Source: CAVZAB01 sp963773155
GTDB lineage: Bacteria; Pseudomonadota; Alphaproteobacteria; Rhizobiales; Beijerinckiaceae
Direction of reading: 5' to 3'
NCBI GenBank assembly: GCA_963773155.1
Contig: CAVZAB010000017.1
Coordinates: 62,001-126,000 of the forward strand
Length of the DNA stretch: 64,000 bases
Part shown: positions 62,191 through 64,000 of the stretch, in pieces
Layout of the letters: each line of letters opens with the position of its first letter
Numbering within the stretch: position 1 is the stretch's first letter
The notes under the pieces: generated by a model
Told to the model about the DNA's origin: nothing
The model's input: only the letters and a program-made list of their open reading frames with translations
Database searches by the model: none
Made by a program: the position numbers and the translations under genes

Positions 62191-63675
62191 CTAGGCATTG
62201 ACGGCGTCTCGCAGTGCGTCTTCCGAACTCTGGCTGGGCCGGAATTCGCCAACGAAGCGGCCGTTGCGCATGATCATCACCCGGTGAGAATGATAGAAGA
62301 CCTCGGGAATCTCGTCGGAAATCATGATGATGGCAACGCCCTCCTCGGCCAGCCTGCGGACAATCTCGTAAATGCCGTCCTTGGCACTGATATCAACGCC
62401 AACTGTCGGGCTGTCGAGAATAAGCAGCCGCGGCTTGGTCGCCATCCATTTCGCCAAAACCACCCGCTGCTGATTGCCGCCCGACAGCGTCTTTACCGGA
62501 TTGGCTGGGTCCGACACCTTGATCGTCAGATCGTCGATGCCTTCCTCGATCGCGGCCCGCTGCTTCGACGCGTCGATGACGCCAAGTGGGCCAACCAGGC
62601 TGGGCAGAATAGTAACGATCATATTGGCGCCGATCGATTGCTCGAGCGCAAGCCCAAGCGTCAACCTGTCTTCGGGGACATAGGCGATGCCGGCCGCGAT
62701 GGCTTGGCTGTTGGAGTCCAATATGATCGGCGCGCCATTGAGACAGATTTGGCCGGAATCGGCGGGGTTCATGCCGAACAGGGTCAGGGCAAGTTCGGTG
62801 CGGCCGGAACCCAGAAGCCCGGTGATGCCGACGATCTCGCCCTGGTGGACGTCGAGGTCGACGTCGGCGTAATCGCCGGTTCGGGTCAGGCGGCTCAGCG
62901 ACAAGACGACGGGTCGGTTGGCCAGGCCCGCGTCCTTCAAATCATAGCTGAATTCCTTGCCGGTCATCAGCAGGCTGAGCTTGCGGTCAGTCATGTCGCG
63001 GGCATCGAACGTGCCGACTTTGGCGCCGTCGCGAAGCACCGTGACCCGTTCGGCGATCTCCATGACCTCGTCGAGCCGGTGGCTGACGAACAGAATGCAG
63101 ATCCCGCGGCCACGCAATTCGAGCACGAGCTTCAACAAGGCATCGACCTCGTGGCGGGTCAGCGATGCTGTCGGCTCGTCCATGATCAAAAGCTTGGCGT
63201 CGGCAGCCATAGCCCGGCAGATCGCCACCAATTGCCGATTGGCAATCGACAAGGTCTCGACGGTGGCCCGCAGATCAAGGTCAAGGCCAACCCGGGCGAG
63301 CGCGGCTTCCGCTGTCGCGCGCAGCGCCCGCCAACTGACCAGGCCCGGACGACCGAGATGGCGGCCGACCGCAATATTTTCCGCGACCGTCAGATTAGGG
63401 AAAAGCGAGAGGTCCTGATAGATGACCTGGATGCCGCAATGGGTGCTCTGAACCGGGTTGAAATGGGCATAGGTCCTGCCCTCGACGACAATCTGTCCGC
63501 CGGGTTCGGGCGGCTGCACCCCAGATATTATCTTGATCAGCGTTGACTTGCCGGAGCCATTTTCGCCGACCAGGCAATGGATCTCGCCCCGTTTGAGGGC
63601 GAGATCAACGTCGCGCAAGGCGTGCACGCCGCCAAATCGCTTCGAAATACGGCTGAGCTCAAGAAATTGCGTCAA
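62191..63675 (-). CDS. Sugar ABC transporter ATP-binding protein (RbsA/MglA type, two domains)
   Basis: A 494-aa ATPase with two nucleotide-binding domains. The first has Walker A GENGSGKST at 37-45 and Walker B LLIMDEPTASL. The second has the altered Walker A GLLGSGRTEL and an LSGGNQQRVVLAKWMA signature, the usual asymmetry of CUT2 ATPases. The preferred start is TTG 63675 (MTQFLELSRIS); the longer frame from ATG 63765 has a Pro/Arg-rich unconserved lead and overlaps the binding-protein gene. Confidence 0.9.
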   Translation of the reverse strand: MTQFLELSRISKRFGGVHALRDVDLALKRGEIHCLVGENGSGKSTLIKIISGVQPPEPGGQIVVEGRTYAHFNPVQSTHCGIQVIYQDLSLFPNLTVAENIAVGRHLGRPGLVSWRALRATAEAALARVGLDLDLRATVETLSIANRQLVAICRAMAADAKLLIMDEPTASLTRHEVDALLKLVLELRGRGICILFVSHRLDEVMEIAERVTVLRDGAKVGTFDARDMTDRKLSLLMTGKEFSYDLKDAGLANRPVVLSLSRLTRTGDYADVDLDVHQGEIVGITGLLGSGRTELALTLFGMNPADSGQICLNGAPIILDSNSQAIAAGIAYVPEDRLTLGLALEQSIGANMIVTILPSLVGPLGVIDASKQRAAIEEGIDDLTIKVSDPANPVKTLSGGNQQRVVLAKWMATKPRLLILDSPTVGVDISAKDGIYEIVRRLAEEGVAIIMISDEIPEVFYHSHRVMIMRNGRFVGEFRPSQSSEDALRDAVNA

Positions 63676-63748
63676 GACGGGAATCCGGGCGGCCGGCGGG
63701 CACGCGGCGCGAAGGGGGCGCCGGCCACAGGCCGGCGCCTTGATGACC

Positions 63749-64000
63749 TCACAGGCCTTGCGCAATCAGACCGTCGACGGTCTCCTTGTTGATGCGCATG
63801 ATCTTGTCGACCTTGATTTGCTTGTTGGCAACATCAACGGTCGCCTTGCCCAGTCCCGGCACCTCGATCCCATCCTTGATGTCCTTGCCGTCAAGAACGA
63901 GCTTCGCGACGGCCACCATTGCATAGCCGGCGTCAGTCGGGTTCCACAGGAAACCTTCGCGCACGATATCGTCCATAATCAGCTGCTTGGCCTGGCTCGG
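63749..64000 (-). CDS. Sugar ABC transporter substrate-binding protein (CUT2), C-terminal part, cut by window edge
   Basis: The last 83 residues of a periplasmic binding protein of the ribose/autoinducer-2/rhamnose group; the gene continues beyond 64000. REGFLWNPTDAGYAMVAVAK is the C-terminal helix-and-strand region of such proteins, followed by a lysine-rich end (IKVDKIMRINKETVDGLIAQ). The ATPase gene starts 74 bases downstream of its stop. Order (binding protein, ATPase, two permeases, kinase, aldolase) matches catabolic operons for rhamnose- or fucose-type sugars. Confidence 0.82.
   Translation of the reverse strand, partial: PSQAKQLIMDDIVREGFLWNPTDAGYAMVAVAKLVLDGKDIKDGIEVPGLGKATVDVANKQIKVDKIMRINKETVDGLIAQGL

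Noticed and set aside
1..64000. tRNA, rRNA or riboswitch genes
   Set aside because: Reading the intergenic gaps gave no cloverleaf, rRNA-like or known riboswitch core; thiD has no THI-box-like sequence before it that I can recognise.

Overview
The window is a GC-rich stretch of bacterial chromosome, tightly packed with genes and free of rRNA, tRNA, CRISPR or recognisable IS elements. The gene content points to an alphaproteobacterium, probably of the Hyphomicrobiales (rhizobial) type. The signs are many solute-importing ABC operons, LacI-controlled sugar/polyol oxidation genes, GMC oxidoreductases, a DUF993 gene with Gfo/Idh/MocA and sugar-phosphate-isomerase partners, an mntR/mntH pair and frequent ATGA gene junctions. 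Class is fairly secure; order is tentative. Assignments rest on motifs and remembered family features, not on database searches.

Layout. (1) 1-6324, plus strand: a peptide ABC importer (binding protein, two permeases, two ATPases) joined by ATGA overlaps to an M32 metallocarboxypeptidase. The first 3.8 kb is full of single-base indels. (2) 6334-10908: aroE, then an indel-affected group (MBL-fold hydrolase, atypical SDR, HisA-like TIM barrel, PHP-domain protein) and a DNA-methyltransferase remnant. (3) 11177-13127: mntR and divergent mntH, with a promoter and a palindrome between them. (4) 13132-17935: thiD, a quinone-oxidoreductase-like MDR, a CAP-domain protein, a glutathione peroxidase and a cytochrome P450. 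(5) 17950-31265: a long minus-strand catabolic operon (LacI, CoA-transferase, enoyl-CoA hydratase, four-part sugar ABC importer, two GMC oxidoreductases, SDR) facing a plus-strand DUF993 gene. Two matching operator-like palindromes lie between them. (6) 31274-34907: an oxidoreductase-patatin fusion, an L,D-transpeptidase and an OmpA-like lipoprotein. (7) 34950-37198: Gfo/Idh/MocA dehydrogenase and sugar phosphate isomerase, probably the rest of the DUF993 pathway. (8) 37478-46116: SulP transporter, VWA and J-domain pair, cytochrome b561, MFS transporter, a small conserved protein, a LuxR regulator overlapping a trypsin-fold/PDZ pseudoprotease, and a Tim44-like protein. (9) 46093-54264: GlxA-type regulator, aldehyde dehydrogenase, sugar ABC importer without an ATPase, and two tandem BNR-repeat (sialidase-like) proteins. 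(10) 54907-57954: HdeD and an Orn/Lys/Arg decarboxylase, an acid-resistance pair separated by a strong hairpin. (11) 57956-64000: class II aldolase, FGGY kinase and a ribose-type ABC importer, a deoxy-sugar (fucose/rhamnose-like) module that runs off the right edge.

Taken together, this is a scavenging and carbohydrate-oxidation segment: four separate import systems, each next to the enzymes expected to process the cargo, interleaved with envelope and stress genes. The most unusual items are the FAD oxidoreductase-patatin fusion, the HtrA-like protein with all three catalytic residues replaced, the paired LacI operators about ten helical turns apart, and the CoA-transferase plus crotonase genes inside a sugar-import operon. 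Several genes are broken by indels that look more like sequence errors than decay, because the protein continues cleanly in another frame.
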